57,603 bases of DNA from SIG78 sp045533055 (GCA_045533055.1 JAZSHD010000018.1:1-57603); one strand, 5' to 3'; shown: positions 25,201-34,168, counted from the first letter of the stretch. The notes: generated by a model not told the origin, from the letters alone. A program made the numbers and translations.

Positions 25201-26421
25201 TCAAATCGCCCAGGAACCGTTTTGGAAAATTTTGACTTCTTCGCCATCTTGCGTAATGCCGCTTATTTCCAGATCACGGCTGCCGATCATAAAGTCCACA
25301 TGGATCATGCTGTCGTTTACGCCCTTGGCCTTCAACTCATCATGGGTATACTTTTCGTAATCCTTTACGCAGACATCAAAACCTCTGCCTAAAGCCATGT
25401 GGCAGCTGGCGTTTTCGTCATACAAAGTGCTGTAAAAGAGTATATCCATATTGTTGATGGGCGAATTGTAGTCGATCAAGGCACATTCCCCGAGATAGGG
25501 GGCGTTTTCGTCCATGGCGATCATCCGTTCCAGAGCATCCTGACCTTTGGCGGCTTTGACTTCCACTGCTTTGCCGTTTTCAAATCTTATGGAAAAATCT
25601 TCGATCAAGCTGCCTTGCCACGAGAGAGGTTTAGTAGCTACCAGCAAGCCTTCGGCTTTGCCCTTTTCGGGGGTGGTGAAGATCTCTTCGGAGGGAATAT
25701 TGGGGTTGAATCCCCGCCCGGAAAGGTCGGTTTCTTCGGCTCCGGCAAAAATGCCTTCTTTCATCAAGCCGACTTTGAAGTCAGTGCCGTTGGCGGATTT
25801 GTAATGCAGTTCTTTAAAGTTGTAAGCGTTGAGTTTATCGGTCAACTCATGTATCCGCTTGTTGTGCTGCTGCCAGTTGGCGATGGCTCCATCTTTGGCA
25901 CGGGCAGCAGTCAGGATGGCATCCCAGAGTTTTTCCACAGCTGCTTCGTCGCTCAAACCGGGGAAAACTTTGTTTGCCCATTTTACGCCGGGAACTCCGG
26001 CAATGCACCACTGGTATTTATTTTCCATAGCATCCCGGAAGGGGTTGATCTTGGGAAATCTTGCCATTTGTGCCCGTGCCCGTTTGCCCTGGTCGATACC
26101 GTCCATGCCGTCGGGGTCGTCGGAATCCAGCCAGAGGAAGGCGGGGAGGTTTTCGCTGCGCCACTTTAATTTGGCTATTTCCCACTCTTCGATAGTGGAA
26201 AGTTTTTCTTCGGTCTGATAGAGCTGTGCCAGCTTTGCCGTGGGCATATCCTGCCAATCAACCTGAACTTTGCTGGCACCTTCTTTATAACAAAGCTCCA
26301 CCACCAGCCGGACGAACTCCGGCTGATCCAAGCCCGCCATGATCATTACTTCCTGACCTTTGGCGGGGCGTAAACCCATTTTTACGATCAATTCGGCGTA
26401 CTCAACTAATCTTTTATCCAT
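25201..26421 (-). CDS. M29-family aminopeptidase
   Basis: 406 residues, matching the thermophilic aminopeptidase (M29) family. The start MDKRLVEYAELIVKMGLRPAKGQEVMI is the usual opening (a PAKGQEV-type turn near residue 20). The metal-site core is represented by FNPNIPSEEIFTTPEKGKAEGLLVATKP and by GECALIDYNSPINNMDILFYSTLYDENASCHMALG, which supplies the late Glu/Tyr/Asp/His ligands. AGGAAAG precedes the ATG. It is probably cytoplasmic and removes N-terminal residues from peptides. It lies between the polyferredoxin and S66 genes. Confidence 0.9.
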   Translation of the reverse strand: MDKRLVEYAELIVKMGLRPAKGQEVMIMAGLDQPEFVRLVVELCYKEGASKVQVDWQDMPTAKLAQLYQTEEKLSTIEEWEIAKLKWRSENLPAFLWLDSDDPDGMDGIDQGKRARAQMARFPKINPFRDAMENKYQWCIAGVPGVKWANKVFPGLSDEAAVEKLWDAILTAARAKDGAIANWQQHNKRIHELTDKLNAYNFKELHYKSANGTDFKVGLMKEGIFAGAEETDLSGRGFNPNIPSEEIFTTPEKGKAEGLLVATKPLSWQGSLIEDFSIRFENGKAVEVKAAKGQDALERMIAMDENAPYLGECALIDYNSPINNMDILFYSTLYDENASCHMALGRGFDVCVKDYEKYTHDELKAKGVNDSMIHVDFMIGSRDLEISGITQDGEEVKIFQNGSWAI

Positions 26422-26446
26422 AACAAACTTTTCTTTCCTATCCCCG

Positions 26447-27988
26447 TCAGAACGGTATGCTTGACGGAGCTTTTTTTACTTCTTCTTTTTTATAATATAC
26501 TTCAGGATCAGTTGCCTTATCCTGTTTGTTTACTGCTTTTACAATAATAGCTTGCGGCGTTACCGGGCAGGCGTACTGGCAGTTGCCGCAGCCGATACAA
26601 AGTTCGGCTGTTACCTGCGGCACGGTTGCTGATTTGTGGGGTCCCGGCACCATTTTCAACGCCCCGGTAGGGCAGTGCTCGGCACAAGCCCCGCAAGGCT
26701 CGCCATCCATATATGCCAGACAGTTTGAGGAATTGAATCCGGCAATACCTATCCGGCAGAGCTTTTTCTCTTTCAAGCTCATCTTTTTCAATGCTCCGGT
26801 GGGGCAGTTGGCGGTACAGTTGTTGCACTCGTATTCACATTTACCGGGGTGTGAGCCGGAGAATTTCATTACCGGCAGCATAAAACCACGCCATCCGTAT
26901 TCATTGACCGACGGCTGCAAACAGTTGCCCCGGCAGTTGGCAATGCACAATCCACAACCGGTACAGCGGGCAAGAAAATCCTCTTCACTGCCAGCTCCCG
27001 GCGGCAGAATGGCACTCTTTTTGTGTTGCGAGGTTTTGTTCAATACCTTGCTTGCAGCGAATCCGGCAACGCCGGCAACTCCGGCGGCTATAAGCATATT
27101 ACGCCGTTCCGGAGCAGTGGGCAAGTCGGCATTGGTCAAATCATTTTTGCGGCGGCGAACCAGCTTGATTGCATCCACCGGACACGCTGCGGCACACTCC
27201 ATACACATAAAACAGCGGGTAAAATCAACAGTTTGCCCCTCACTGATATTTATACAATGGGCGTTGCAGACTTTTTCGCATTTGCGGCATTTTACACATT
27301 TATTTGCATCAATGGCAAGGCGTTTGCCGCTGCGGGCAGACAGTGCTGCCAATATTGAACCTGCGGGGCAAACCGTGTTGCAGAAGATCCTGCCTTTCCA
27401 GATAACCAGCACCATCAAACCCAGCAAAGCTCCGCCGGAAATCGCCAATGCCATGCTCCAGGCAGTGGTATCTTCAATCGCAGACTGGGGCATATTTACC
27501 GTAAAACCATTCAACAACGCCAGCAGCTGCCGGATGCTGTATGAAGATATTTTACCAAAAAGCGAGTAAGGCTCCACATACCCCAGGGGCAGGGCAATGC
27601 CGCCAAAAAGCAATGCCGCCAGCAATACCAGAAACGCCGCCCGGAAGATATTATGCCCCTTGCGGTAAGTCCGGACTTTTTTCGGGAAAAGTTTGCGGTC
27701 GAGCCGTTCAATAACTTCTTGCAGCAAACCCAGCGGGCAGCACCACGAACAGTAAACTCTGCCGCAGAAAGCGGTCACCGCCGCCACCAGCAGCATAGAA
27801 CCGAAAGCTCCCGCCATGCCCAGAGCTGCCACGCTTAACACTCCCGGCATAAACTGGTAGTCCAGAGCCTTGTATATTTGCTGATCGTACAGAACAAAAC
27901 CGCCGAAAATCGCAGTAAAGAATATCAGCAGCAAAATTATAACGCACCACCGCAAAAGGCGGAGGCTTTTCAGAGAAAATATTTTCAT
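26447..27988 (-). CDS. NapH/NapG-type membrane polyferredoxin fusion
   Basis: 513 residues. The first half is a NapH/CcoG-like membrane module with at least four helices and Cys motifs such as YCSWCCPLGLLQE and FCNTVCPAGS, then CVKCRKCEKVC and CFMCMECAAACP. About residue 300 begins a hydrophobic stretch (MLIAAGVAGVAGFAAS) like a NapG leader, followed by CTGCGLCIANC, CEYECNNCTANCP, CGACAEHCP and CIGCGNCQYACP. So NapH- and NapG-like parts appear joined in one chain carrying about six or seven [4Fe-4S] sites. It probably passes electrons from quinol to exported redox partners. It is adjacent to a Tat-exported DUF362 protein and the tat genes. Confidence 0.85.
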   Translation of the reverse strand: MKIFSLKSLRLLRWCVIILLLIFFTAIFGGFVLYDQQIYKALDYQFMPGVLSVAALGMAGAFGSMLLVAAVTAFCGRVYCSWCCPLGLLQEVIERLDRKLFPKKVRTYRKGHNIFRAAFLVLLAALLFGGIALPLGYVEPYSLFGKISSYSIRQLLALLNGFTVNMPQSAIEDTTAWSMALAISGGALLGLMVLVIWKGRIFCNTVCPAGSILAALSARSGKRLAIDANKCVKCRKCEKVCNAHCINISEGQTVDFTRCFMCMECAAACPVDAIKLVRRRKNDLTNADLPTAPERRNMLIAAGVAGVAGFAASKVLNKTSQHKKSAILPPGAGSEEDFLARCTGCGLCIANCRGNCLQPSVNEYGWRGFMLPVMKFSGSHPGKCEYECNNCTANCPTGALKKMSLKEKKLCRIGIAGFNSSNCLAYMDGEPCGACAEHCPTGALKMVPGPHKSATVPQVTAELCIGCGNCQYACPVTPQAIIVKAVNKQDKATDPEVYYKKEEVKKAPSSIPF

Positions 27989-27999
27989 ATAATTATTTT

Positions 28000-28902
28000 T
28001 CAGAGTTCAATGCGTTTGATATTGAGTTTGCTCAAGTCTTTTTCGCCCAATTTGCGATCGGCAGCTTCCGCCAGATATTTTACATCCTTTTCTTCAAACT
28101 GCAACAGCTTGACTGCCGCCGCATCCACCGCCACCGGGTCGGTGGATAAAAGCATGAATTTCCCCAAAGCTACATCCCGCAAATTTCCCCCACGGGGACC
28201 GTGTGCCATCATCATACGGTAGGCATCGACAACATTCAAGTCGGGCTTGCGGTAATCCAGCAGATCGGGTATAGTCAAGGTCAGATTTTTCTTGTGCATC
28301 GCCCGGCGATCCCAAACCATGCCCATAAGGTTTTTCATGGCTCCGGACATCTTGGCTCCGCCGTGATGTTTCAATATGGGTACATTGATGAAGGTATCGC
28401 AATCCAATACTTCGGCAAAAACTTCAGCGGTGGTCAATGCTTTTACATTCCTGCCTTCCACTTTGCGATAGCTTTTGCGGTCAGTGGCGTGCAATACCTT
28501 TGCTCCGGCTCCGGTTGCGGCATCGGCTACTCCGCTGACCCGGTAGCAGTCAGGACCATTATCGCAACTGTGGTCAAAGACTATTACTTCGGCAGCTCCG
28601 GCTTTGAGTATATCCCGCACCATAACAGCCACCAATTCCGGATTGGTGTTGGCGGCATATTCCGGTGGTTGAGTCCATGCAATGTTGGGTTTCAGCACAA
28701 CTTTGGAGCCTTTTTTGATAAATTTTTCAATGCCGCCCATGGCTTTTATGCCTTCACGCCACATAACTTCGGGCGTGGCACCGTGCACCGCCACCAGATC
28801 GGGGAGGGCAGTCGTTTTTTCAGCAGCGTTGACAGTTTTGCCGACAGTGGTCACGGCAAGTGCAGAAAGAAATCCGGTTTTCAAAAAATCGCGTCTATTC
28901 AT
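28000..28902 (-). CDS. DUF362 protein with twin-arginine signal
   Basis: The ATG at 28902 follows GGGAG; the frame stays open upstream to 29082, but the Tat motif fixes the start. The N-terminus MNRRDFLKTGFLSALAV is a textbook Tat signal. The body shows DUF362 features: VVLKPNIAWTQPPEYAANT, AAEVIVFDHSC, FINVPILKHHGGAKMSGAMKNLMGMVWDR. DUF362 proteins often go with ferredoxin domains in anaerobes; their biochemical role is poorly defined. It is divergent from tatA and directly upstream of the polyferredoxin, so this locus holds Tat machinery together with a client. Confidence 0.85.
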   Translation of the reverse strand: MNRRDFLKTGFLSALAVTTVGKTVNAAEKTTALPDLVAVHGATPEVMWREGIKAMGGIEKFIKKGSKVVLKPNIAWTQPPEYAANTNPELVAVMVRDILKAGAAEVIVFDHSCDNGPDCYRVSGVADAATGAGAKVLHATDRKSYRKVEGRNVKALTTAEVFAEVLDCDTFINVPILKHHGGAKMSGAMKNLMGMVWDRRAMHKKNLTLTIPDLLDYRKPDLNVVDAYRMMMAHGPRGGNLRDVALGKFMLLSTDPVAVDAAAVKLLQFEEKDVKYLAEAADRKLGEKDLSKLNIKRIEL

Positions 28903-28924
28903 AGTTAAAACTCCCTGCTTAAAT

Positions 28925-28938
28925 TTGCAATATTGCAA
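28925..28938. promoter_or_regulatory. TTGCAATATTGCAA palindrome in the tatA/DUF362 divergent promoter region
   Basis: A perfect 14-bp palindrome 22 bp upstream of the DUF362 start. Similar TTGCA-TAT-TGCAA sequence occurs at 39058-39070, and a half-like copy at 1472-1480. It could be a shared operator. Confidence 0.4.
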
Positions 28939-29017
28939 GTTTGTGATAAAGTTAATATTGAAAGAATGATTTTTCAAATTTATTTGACAAGTTTTTTTAA
29001 AAAAAGGAGATTTTTTT

Positions 29018-29239
29018 ATGGGTATTGGAGCAACCGAGTGGCTGTTGATCATTGTGGTAGTAGTTTTGCTTTTCGGAGCCAAGCGGATCCCGGAGCTTGC
29101 CCGCTCGCTGGGTAAAGCCAGTCATGAGTTCAAAAAAGCCAAAGAAGACCTCTCCAGAGAGTCTGAAGAGTTGGTCAAGGCTGCGGAAGCTAAAGCCGCC
29201 GCTGAAGAAAAAGCCGGAAAAAGTGATAAGTCTGCCTGA
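29018..29239 (+). CDS. tatA: Twin-arginine translocase subunit TatA
   Basis: 73 residues. A single membrane helix (TEWLLIIVVVVLLFG) precedes the conserved hinge FGAKRIPELARSLGKASHEFKKA and a charged, Ala/Lys-rich amphipathic tail. AAGGAG lies before the ATG. TatA multimers form the export path for folded proteins in the cytoplasmic membrane. No separate TatB was seen; a TatA/TatC two-component system is likely, with tatC 37 bp downstream. Confidence 0.95.
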   Translation: MGIGATEWLLIIVVVVLLFGAKRIPELARSLGKASHEFKKAKEDLSRESEELVKAAEAKAAAEEKAGKSDKSA

Positions 29240-29276
29240 CAGTTGCTTTTTATAAACCGAGAGCCTTTATTATTGT

Positions 29277-30149
29277 ATGAGTAGCGAAGGATTTTTATCG
29301 CATCTTGAAGCATTACGCAAGATGGTTCTGGAAATTCTGGCGATATTTGTGCTGCTGCTGATCCCGGCATGGTACTTTGCACCGGATTTTCTGGGGTATC
29401 TGCAAGCTGCGGCAAGCAGTGCTGCCAAAAATTCAGGCGGCAGTTTTGAGCTGCGGTATTTTACCTTAATGGAGCCATTTGTCGTTGAGCTGAAAAGCGG
29501 CATGCTCTTGGCGTTTGCCGCCGGACTGCCCTTGTATTTCTGGCGGTTCTGGGTCTTTCTGGCTCCGGCACTTTACCTTAAAGAACGGCGATTTTTGCTG
29601 ATCGGGGCTGTTGCGGCATGGTTTTTGTTCTGCTCGGGGGCGGCGTTGGGTGTTTTTGGCGTAATGCCGCTTTTGGTCAAATTTTCGCTCTCTTTTGCCC
29701 GGGATGGCTTGACCCCTTTGATCGGCTTGAATAACTTTGTGGGACTGCTGATGACCGTGGTGCTGGCTTTCGGGGCAATGTTTGAGCTGCCCATTGTTTT
29801 GCTGGCTTTTTTGAAAGCCGGTTTGATCGAGCTGAAAACTTTGCAGAAACAGCGGCCGCTGGTGGTGGTTATAATATTGATCCTGGCGGCATTTCTGACT
29901 CCGCCTGATGTAATAAGTCAGCTTATGCTGGGGATTCCCACTTATCTGTTGTTTGAGCTTACGCTTATTGCGGGCAGATTTATGACCTTGCCGGAAAGGG
30001 AAGAGGATGCTGCCGCAGATGCTGTTGAATACAATGTGAATTCTGCGGGTGATGATGATGGTATTTATGAAGAAACAGTACAGCACTGTTATCACCGCCG
30101 CAAAAAACGGCGCAACGCCCCGGTACCCAAACGCAAACCCCGCAAGTAA
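29277..30149 (+). CDS. tatC: Twin-arginine translocase subunit TatC
   Basis: 290 residues, slightly longer than most because of a basic C-terminal tail (YHRRKKRRNAPVPKRKPRK). The N-terminal FLSHLEALRKMVL is the TatC hallmark (HL.ELR region). Multiple helices follow, with FTLMEPFVVELKSGMLLAFAAGLPLYFW and LTPPDVISQLMLGIPTYLLFEL, both typical. TatC reads the twin-arginine signal. It is in an operon with tatA and is followed 15 bp later by a nuclease gene. Confidence 0.95.
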   Translation: MSSEGFLSHLEALRKMVLEILAIFVLLLIPAWYFAPDFLGYLQAAASSAAKNSGGSFELRYFTLMEPFVVELKSGMLLAFAAGLPLYFWRFWVFLAPALYLKERRFLLIGAVAAWFLFCSGAALGVFGVMPLLVKFSLSFARDGLTPLIGLNNFVGLLMTVVLAFGAMFELPIVLLAFLKAGLIELKTLQKQRPLVVVIILILAAFLTPPDVISQLMLGIPTYLLFELTLIAGRFMTLPEREEDAAADAVEYNVNSAGDDDGIYEETVQHCYHRRKKRRNAPVPKRKPRK

Positions 30150-30164
30150 GGACAAGGTTATATT

Positions 30165-31172
30165 ATGAAAAAAAGCACTTCACCGGCTAAAAAGAAAGTT
30201 CCGGCAAAAAATGTCGGATTTTTCTTCAAATTTGCCCGTTGTACCATAGTTTATCTGCTGGCTCTTTACGGCTTGCATACTATTCTGCAAAATAATATTA
30301 CTGCGTACCGGGATTTTGTCCGCAAGCAATATAAAAATGTTTCTGCCGGGAAAGCTGCTGTGGGCGACAAACTTGCCCCCAAGCCGGTCATAACTATCAA
30401 AAAGAGTGCTGATTTAAGCAAAACGCCTTACGATAATCTTGCTATGGGAGTACCCGGTTATGATTGCGATATTATCCTTGACCGCATGGGCTATGCTTTG
30501 GGTTATTCGGAAAAATATGAACAGCCATTGTGGGTGACTTACAAACTTACTGCCGATGAAGTCCAGAGCAAAAAAGCCAGGCGTTCAGATGATTTCCGCA
30601 GCGATGAAGCGATCCCTACCGGTTCGGCAACCCCTGAAGATTATAAAAAGTCTTACTTTGACCGTGGGCATCTGGCTCCGGCGGCGGATATGAGTTTTTC
30701 TTTGCAGGCTATGAGCGAAAGTTTTTACATGTCCAACATGTCGCCCCAGCGGCCGGAATTCAATCGCGGCATCTGGAAAACGCTGGAAGAGAGTGTTCGG
30801 TATTTTGCCGCCGGCTGTGGTGCGGTATATGTGGTATCAGGCCCGGTTTTCGATCCGGATCTGCCTTGCATAACCATTGGCAAAAATAAGGTGGCGGTGC
30901 CGGATAAATATTACAAAGTTATTTTGGATGCCAACGCTGCTGCTCCTAAAGCTATTGGATTTATCATACCCAACAGCAATATCAAAGAAGATATTGCCAA
31001 CTTCGCTGTAACGGTCGATGCAGTGGAAAAAGTCACCGGTTTGGATTTCTTTTCAGCCTTACCCGACAGCGACGAAGAAAAATTGGAAAGCTCCTGCAAT
31101 TATTCGCAGTGGAAGCGTTTTCTGCCGGTAAAAAAATCGAAAAAATCCACTCGCCGCCGCTCAAAAAAGTGA
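30165..31172 (+). CDS. Membrane-anchored DNA/RNA non-specific endonuclease (NUC1 family)
   Basis: 335 residues with a basic N-terminus and one probable membrane helix (about residues 27-45, CTIVYLLALYGLHTIL), so the nuclease faces the periplasm. The catalytic DRGHLAPAAD motif has His169 as general base, and NMSPQRPEFNRGIWKTLEE supplies the metal-binding Asn. The family cleaves DNA and RNA with Mg2+. The C-terminus is lysine- and arginine-rich. It lies 15 bp after tatC and overlaps the convergent U32-like gene by 12 bp. It may scavenge nucleotides at the cell surface. Confidence 0.9.
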   Translation: MKKSTSPAKKKVPAKNVGFFFKFARCTIVYLLALYGLHTILQNNITAYRDFVRKQYKNVSAGKAAVGDKLAPKPVITIKKSADLSKTPYDNLAMGVPGYDCDIILDRMGYALGYSEKYEQPLWVTYKLTADEVQSKKARRSDDFRSDEAIPTGSATPEDYKKSYFDRGHLAPAADMSFSLQAMSESFYMSNMSPQRPEFNRGIWKTLEESVRYFAAGCGAVYVVSGPVFDPDLPCITIGKNKVAVPDKYYKVILDANAAAPKAIGFIIPNSNIKEDIANFAVTVDAVEKVTGLDFFSALPDSDEEKLESSCNYSQWKRFLPVKKSKKSTRRRSKK

Positions 31173-32165
31173 CCGGACTGCCTGTTTGAGTATCTTGTCA
31201 CACTTGCCGCACTCATTGCAGAAACTGCCGCATTTACCGGGTAATTCAACATTATCCATCAGGCGGTTGTCCAGAATTTTCGGGGCGTGTGCTTCAGAAA
31301 AACACGGTTCGGTCAAATCCAGCACATTGCCGTCGAATCTGCCGCTGCAATATGCCGCCATGACCAATCTCGGGTTGCTGTGCTGCCGGGTGGCAAGTTT
31401 CATTAAGCTGCAATATGGTTCATAGCGTTTTACATCTTCCGGTCTTATCCAGCTTGACCGCAGGAAATCTTTGAGGTCATTGCCGGCTTGGCAGCGGCTC
31501 CAGCACAAATGCGGTATAAAATCTTTGACATTTTCAGTTTGGCGTAATTCGCTGTCGTGTGCTACCAGATTGTCGTGAAAGGTCTGATAAGGGCAGTTCC
31601 GCAAGCAGCCGCTGTTGGCAAGTATGCAAAGTTTTTTGTCATGTTTTTTGCACCAGTCGGCAAAGAGTGTGACGGTGGGCAGATCCCGCTGAAGATCCCG
31701 TCTTAAATAGAAACTGTCAAAATTATCGGCTAAATACTCCATGGCGTTCAGTGAATCTATACGCATATTTACTGAAGCACGAACTTCAATATTCTTGTAA
31801 CGCTTTTTTACGGTATCGGCAACAAATGGAGAGGTGGTGGTGATGACTTCCGGCAAAAGTTCTTCATTTTCAAACCACTCCAGCATGGCGATCACCCGGT
31901 TGCGGAAATCTTGCGATATGGCGTAAGCACCATAACAGTTGCCGTTTAAGAGCAAATCAAGTGCTATATTCATATTGCGGAGATTTTTCAGTTCGTAAAA
32001 CAGTTGAGCCAACGCCTCGTTATTGGATTGCGACGCATCTGGTCTGCCGGAAGCAAATCCCGGCGGAGCAAAATATACTTCTTTTATATGGCTCTGATAA
32101 TCAGCGACCATTTCTGAAAACAGTTCTCCACTGCTGCGGTATTGAAAACCCACGGCGAACTTCAT
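31161..32165 (-). CDS. Peptidase U32-like protein
   Basis: 334 residues resembling the U32 collagenase-like family. Supporting marks are an early barrel strand pattern (IKEVYFAPPGFASGRPD), LLNGNCYGAYAIS, DSFYLRRDLQRDLPTV and the cysteine-bearing ILANSGCLRNCPYQTFHDN, where U32 proteins bind an Fe-S cluster. A terminal CGSFCNECGKCDKIL adds four more cysteines. Several U32 members hydroxylate tRNA or ubiquinone rather than cut protein, so a protease label would be unsafe. AAAGG precedes the ATG; it starts 2 bp after the IclR gene and is co-transcribed with it. Confidence 0.65.
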   Translation of the reverse strand: MKFAVGFQYRSSGELFSEMVADYQSHIKEVYFAPPGFASGRPDASQSNNEALAQLFYELKNLRNMNIALDLLLNGNCYGAYAISQDFRNRVIAMLEWFENEELLPEVITTTSPFVADTVKKRYKNIEVRASVNMRIDSLNAMEYLADNFDSFYLRRDLQRDLPTVTLFADWCKKHDKKLCILANSGCLRNCPYQTFHDNLVAHDSELRQTENVKDFIPHLCWSRCQAGNDLKDFLRSSWIRPEDVKRYEPYCSLMKLATRQHSNPRLVMAAYCSGRFDGNVLDLTEPCFSEAHAPKILDNRLMDNVELPGKCGSFCNECGKCDKILKQAVRSLF

Positions 32166-32167
32166 AC

Positions 32168-32908
32168 TTATATACCTTTTGACTGCCAGACCTGACTCTT
32201 AAACTCTTCCGCTGCCAGAGAAAGTGTTTCCAATAGTTTTGCCGGGTCAGCACTGTTTTTATCTCTAACTATACTTATGCCTAAAACAAAGCCTTCCGGC
32301 AGGATAAATGCCGCTGCGATCTGCTTGGATTTCTGCTTCCAGCAGTAGCCGCGATGGAGGATTTTTGCCAGTTCTTCCTGAAAAACTTCTTCATTGCCCC
32401 AGATGGCTTCGCCGTACTCTTCAAAGGGGTATTGTTCCTCAATAAGTGCGGATTGCTCCGGGTTGGCTGCTTGCAGTGCCAATGCTGTAACGGATAAATA
32501 CGGTGGAAAGTGGCGGTTCGACCACCATTGCAGTTCGCCGGGGCGGTCAGGTGAAAAACGCAACTTTACCTTGGCTACACCATTTTCCAATGCTGTAAAA
32601 ATCAAAACTGCTTCCGGGATTTTCTCCTGCATGATTTGCAATGCCCGTGCCGCTTTTTCCAGCAATAAGGCATCTTTGCCGCCGGAAACCAATGCAGTCA
32701 AGGCTATGCCTTTTACAAAACGGTTATCTGAAGTTTTTTCCAGAAAACCTTTGGCACAAAGTGTCCGCAAAAGATTATATGCTGTACTTTTTTGCAGTTT
32801 GGCTTTATCGGATATTTCAGATAAAGTCAACCCTGCCGGAGCTGCCGCAACTATTTGCAGCAGCTCCAGACCACGCAAAAGTGATTGTACCAGTTCAGAT
32901 CCGGGCAT
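32168..32908 (-). CDS. IclR-family transcriptional regulator
   Basis: 246 residues. The N-terminal winged helix (SLLRGLELLQIVAAAPAGLTLSEISDKAKLQKSTAYNLLRTL) is typical IclR, followed by the effector domain. That domain ends in a weaker FILPEGFVLGISIVRD. GAGGT lies before the ATG. It is between a U32-like gene and a QueG-like Fe-S gene on the same strand. It probably controls the QueG-like gene or the fucosidase upstream; the paired palindromes at 34010 and 34153 are candidate targets. Confidence 0.85.
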   Translation of the reverse strand: MPGSELVQSLLRGLELLQIVAAAPAGLTLSEISDKAKLQKSTAYNLLRTLCAKGFLEKTSDNRFVKGIALTALVSGGKDALLLEKAARALQIMQEKIPEAVLIFTALENGVAKVKLRFSPDRPGELQWWSNRHFPPYLSVTALALQAANPEQSALIEEQYPFEEYGEAIWGNEEVFQEELAKILHRGYCWKQKSKQIAAAFILPEGFVLGISIVRDKNSADPAKLLETLSLAAEEFKSQVWQSKGI

Positions 32909-32931
32909 ATTTTTTTTTACCTCAAAAGCTA

Positions 32932-33990
32932 TCAGTCGATACCTTCATCGTCACTGTTGCGGAACTTGGTGCCGGGGGCATATTCCGGCGGAGTTGACCA
33001 ATCAATGTTCCAAACCGGACGGCGGCGGAATTTTTCCTTGAAAGTATTCTGCAAAACGCCACGGCTTTCCAGATTTATCATACATGCCCGGGTACACCCC
33101 CGGGAACCGCAGACTGCCTGACCGGTTTTGTACAAGTTTTTGGGCTTATGATAAAAGGGCGACCACTCTCCGGGAACCGATGTGGGGCTGGGAGGATTGT
33201 AGGGATCTTCCTGCACCACGCCGCTGTCTTTGCAACCACGGAAAGCGTAACTGCATTTGGCCATATCCAGATCTGACCACTCCACATCGTGACCGGCAAG
33301 TTTTACTTTGACCGTTTTTTCTGTGGAAAAAGCCTGTGCCGGGCACGCTTTTACGCAAGCCATACAGCGGTTGCAAAGCTGTGGGCCATCATATATCGGA
33401 TCGGGTTCCAGCTCCACATCGGTCATAATGATCCCCACCCGGCAGCGGGGACCGAACTGGGGGCTCAAAAACATCTTGCTGAATCCGATTTCGCCCAAGC
33501 CGCAGAGATAAGCTGCTATACGCAGCTGGATCATCACATCCGGCTGTGCCTGTCCCGGGCGGGCAGGGCGGCTGAATTTGGGCAGGGCATAACCTTCGTT
33601 ATCAATGCCGCGCCAGTCGCTCTGGTGACCCATGGGGATCGCTTCGTAGCCCTGATCTTCGATGAACTTGCTCAAGTTTATAACGGTCATAGGCATATAG
33701 AGGTAAGTAATACCGCCGTACCCCATAGCCGAGTAGTTGCTCATGTAGGTACCTTCTTCCACACCACGCAAACTGCCCCGTTCCACCCGGAACACCATAC
33801 CGATAATGCTTTTGCACTCCGGCATGATCTGTTTGGGATCCATCTGCAGCGGGGCTCCTTCCCAGCGGTCGATGTTGCCGATACCCACTGCATCAGCCCC
33901 CAGTTCCAACGCCTTGCGTTTTACTGCCAATGCCGCTGCCTTGGGATCCGAAAGATCCACCGCATTGAAATCACGGGTCATAATAGCCAT
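32932..33990 (-). CDS. QueG/reductive dehalogenase-like Fe-S protein
   Basis: 352 residues. After GADAVGIGNIDRWEG the fold resembles epoxyqueuosine reductase and reductive-dehalogenase cores. LCGLGEIGFSKMFLSPQFGPRCRVGIIMTDV is the characteristic corrinoid-binding region. NRCMACVKACPAQAF is a classic [4Fe-4S] motif; a second set, CSYAFRGCKDSG and CGSRGCTRACM, may hold another cluster. No Tat or Sec signal is seen, unlike respiratory dehalogenases. It may be a cytoplasmic corrinoid-dependent reductase of unknown substrate. GGAG lies 12 bp before the ATG; the upstream 203-bp gap holds paired palindromes. Confidence 0.7.
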   Translation of the reverse strand: MAIMTRDFNAVDLSDPKAAALAVKRKALELGADAVGIGNIDRWEGAPLQMDPKQIMPECKSIIGMVFRVERGSLRGVEEGTYMSNYSAMGYGGITYLYMPMTVINLSKFIEDQGYEAIPMGHQSDWRGIDNEGYALPKFSRPARPGQAQPDVMIQLRIAAYLCGLGEIGFSKMFLSPQFGPRCRVGIIMTDVELEPDPIYDGPQLCNRCMACVKACPAQAFSTEKTVKVKLAGHDVEWSDLDMAKCSYAFRGCKDSGVVQEDPYNPPSPTSVPGEWSPFYHKPKNLYKTGQAVCGSRGCTRACMINLESRGVLQNTFKEKFRRRPVWNIDWSTPPEYAPGTKFRNSDDEGID

Positions 33991-34009
33991 AACTCTAACA
34001 CTCCATTTT

Positions 34010-34026
34010 ATTCATCAATGATGAAT
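34010..34026. promoter_or_regulatory. 17-bp palindrome, operator candidate 1
   Basis: ATTCATCA-a-TGATGAAT has perfect 8-bp arms. It lies 20 bp upstream of the QueG-like start. Fourteen of fifteen core positions match the second site at 34153 read on the other strand. Confidence 0.55.
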
Positions 34027-34152
34027 GATTTAAGATTTAATGATCATATTTGATTCTTTGCGGATAAGTTATATCAACTTACAATCTGTGGCAAGTTTTT
34101 TTCTTGATACTGTTTGTGATTTTTTACAAAAAACATCACCAATGAAGAGTTT

Positions 34153-34168
34153 TTCATCATTGATGATG
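34153..34168. promoter_or_regulatory. Second copy of the palindrome, operator candidate 2
   Basis: On the minus strand this reads CATCATCAATGATGAA, sharing TCATCAATGATGAA with site 1. The two sites are about 143 bp apart in the gap between fucosidase and the QueG-like gene, a spacing that could permit looping. IclR (32168) is the nearest regulator. Confidence 0.5.

Noticed and set aside
31161..32165. Naming the U32-like gene as a collagenase
   Set aside because: The cysteine pattern and known U32 members acting in RNA or quinone hydroxylation make a protease name unsafe.
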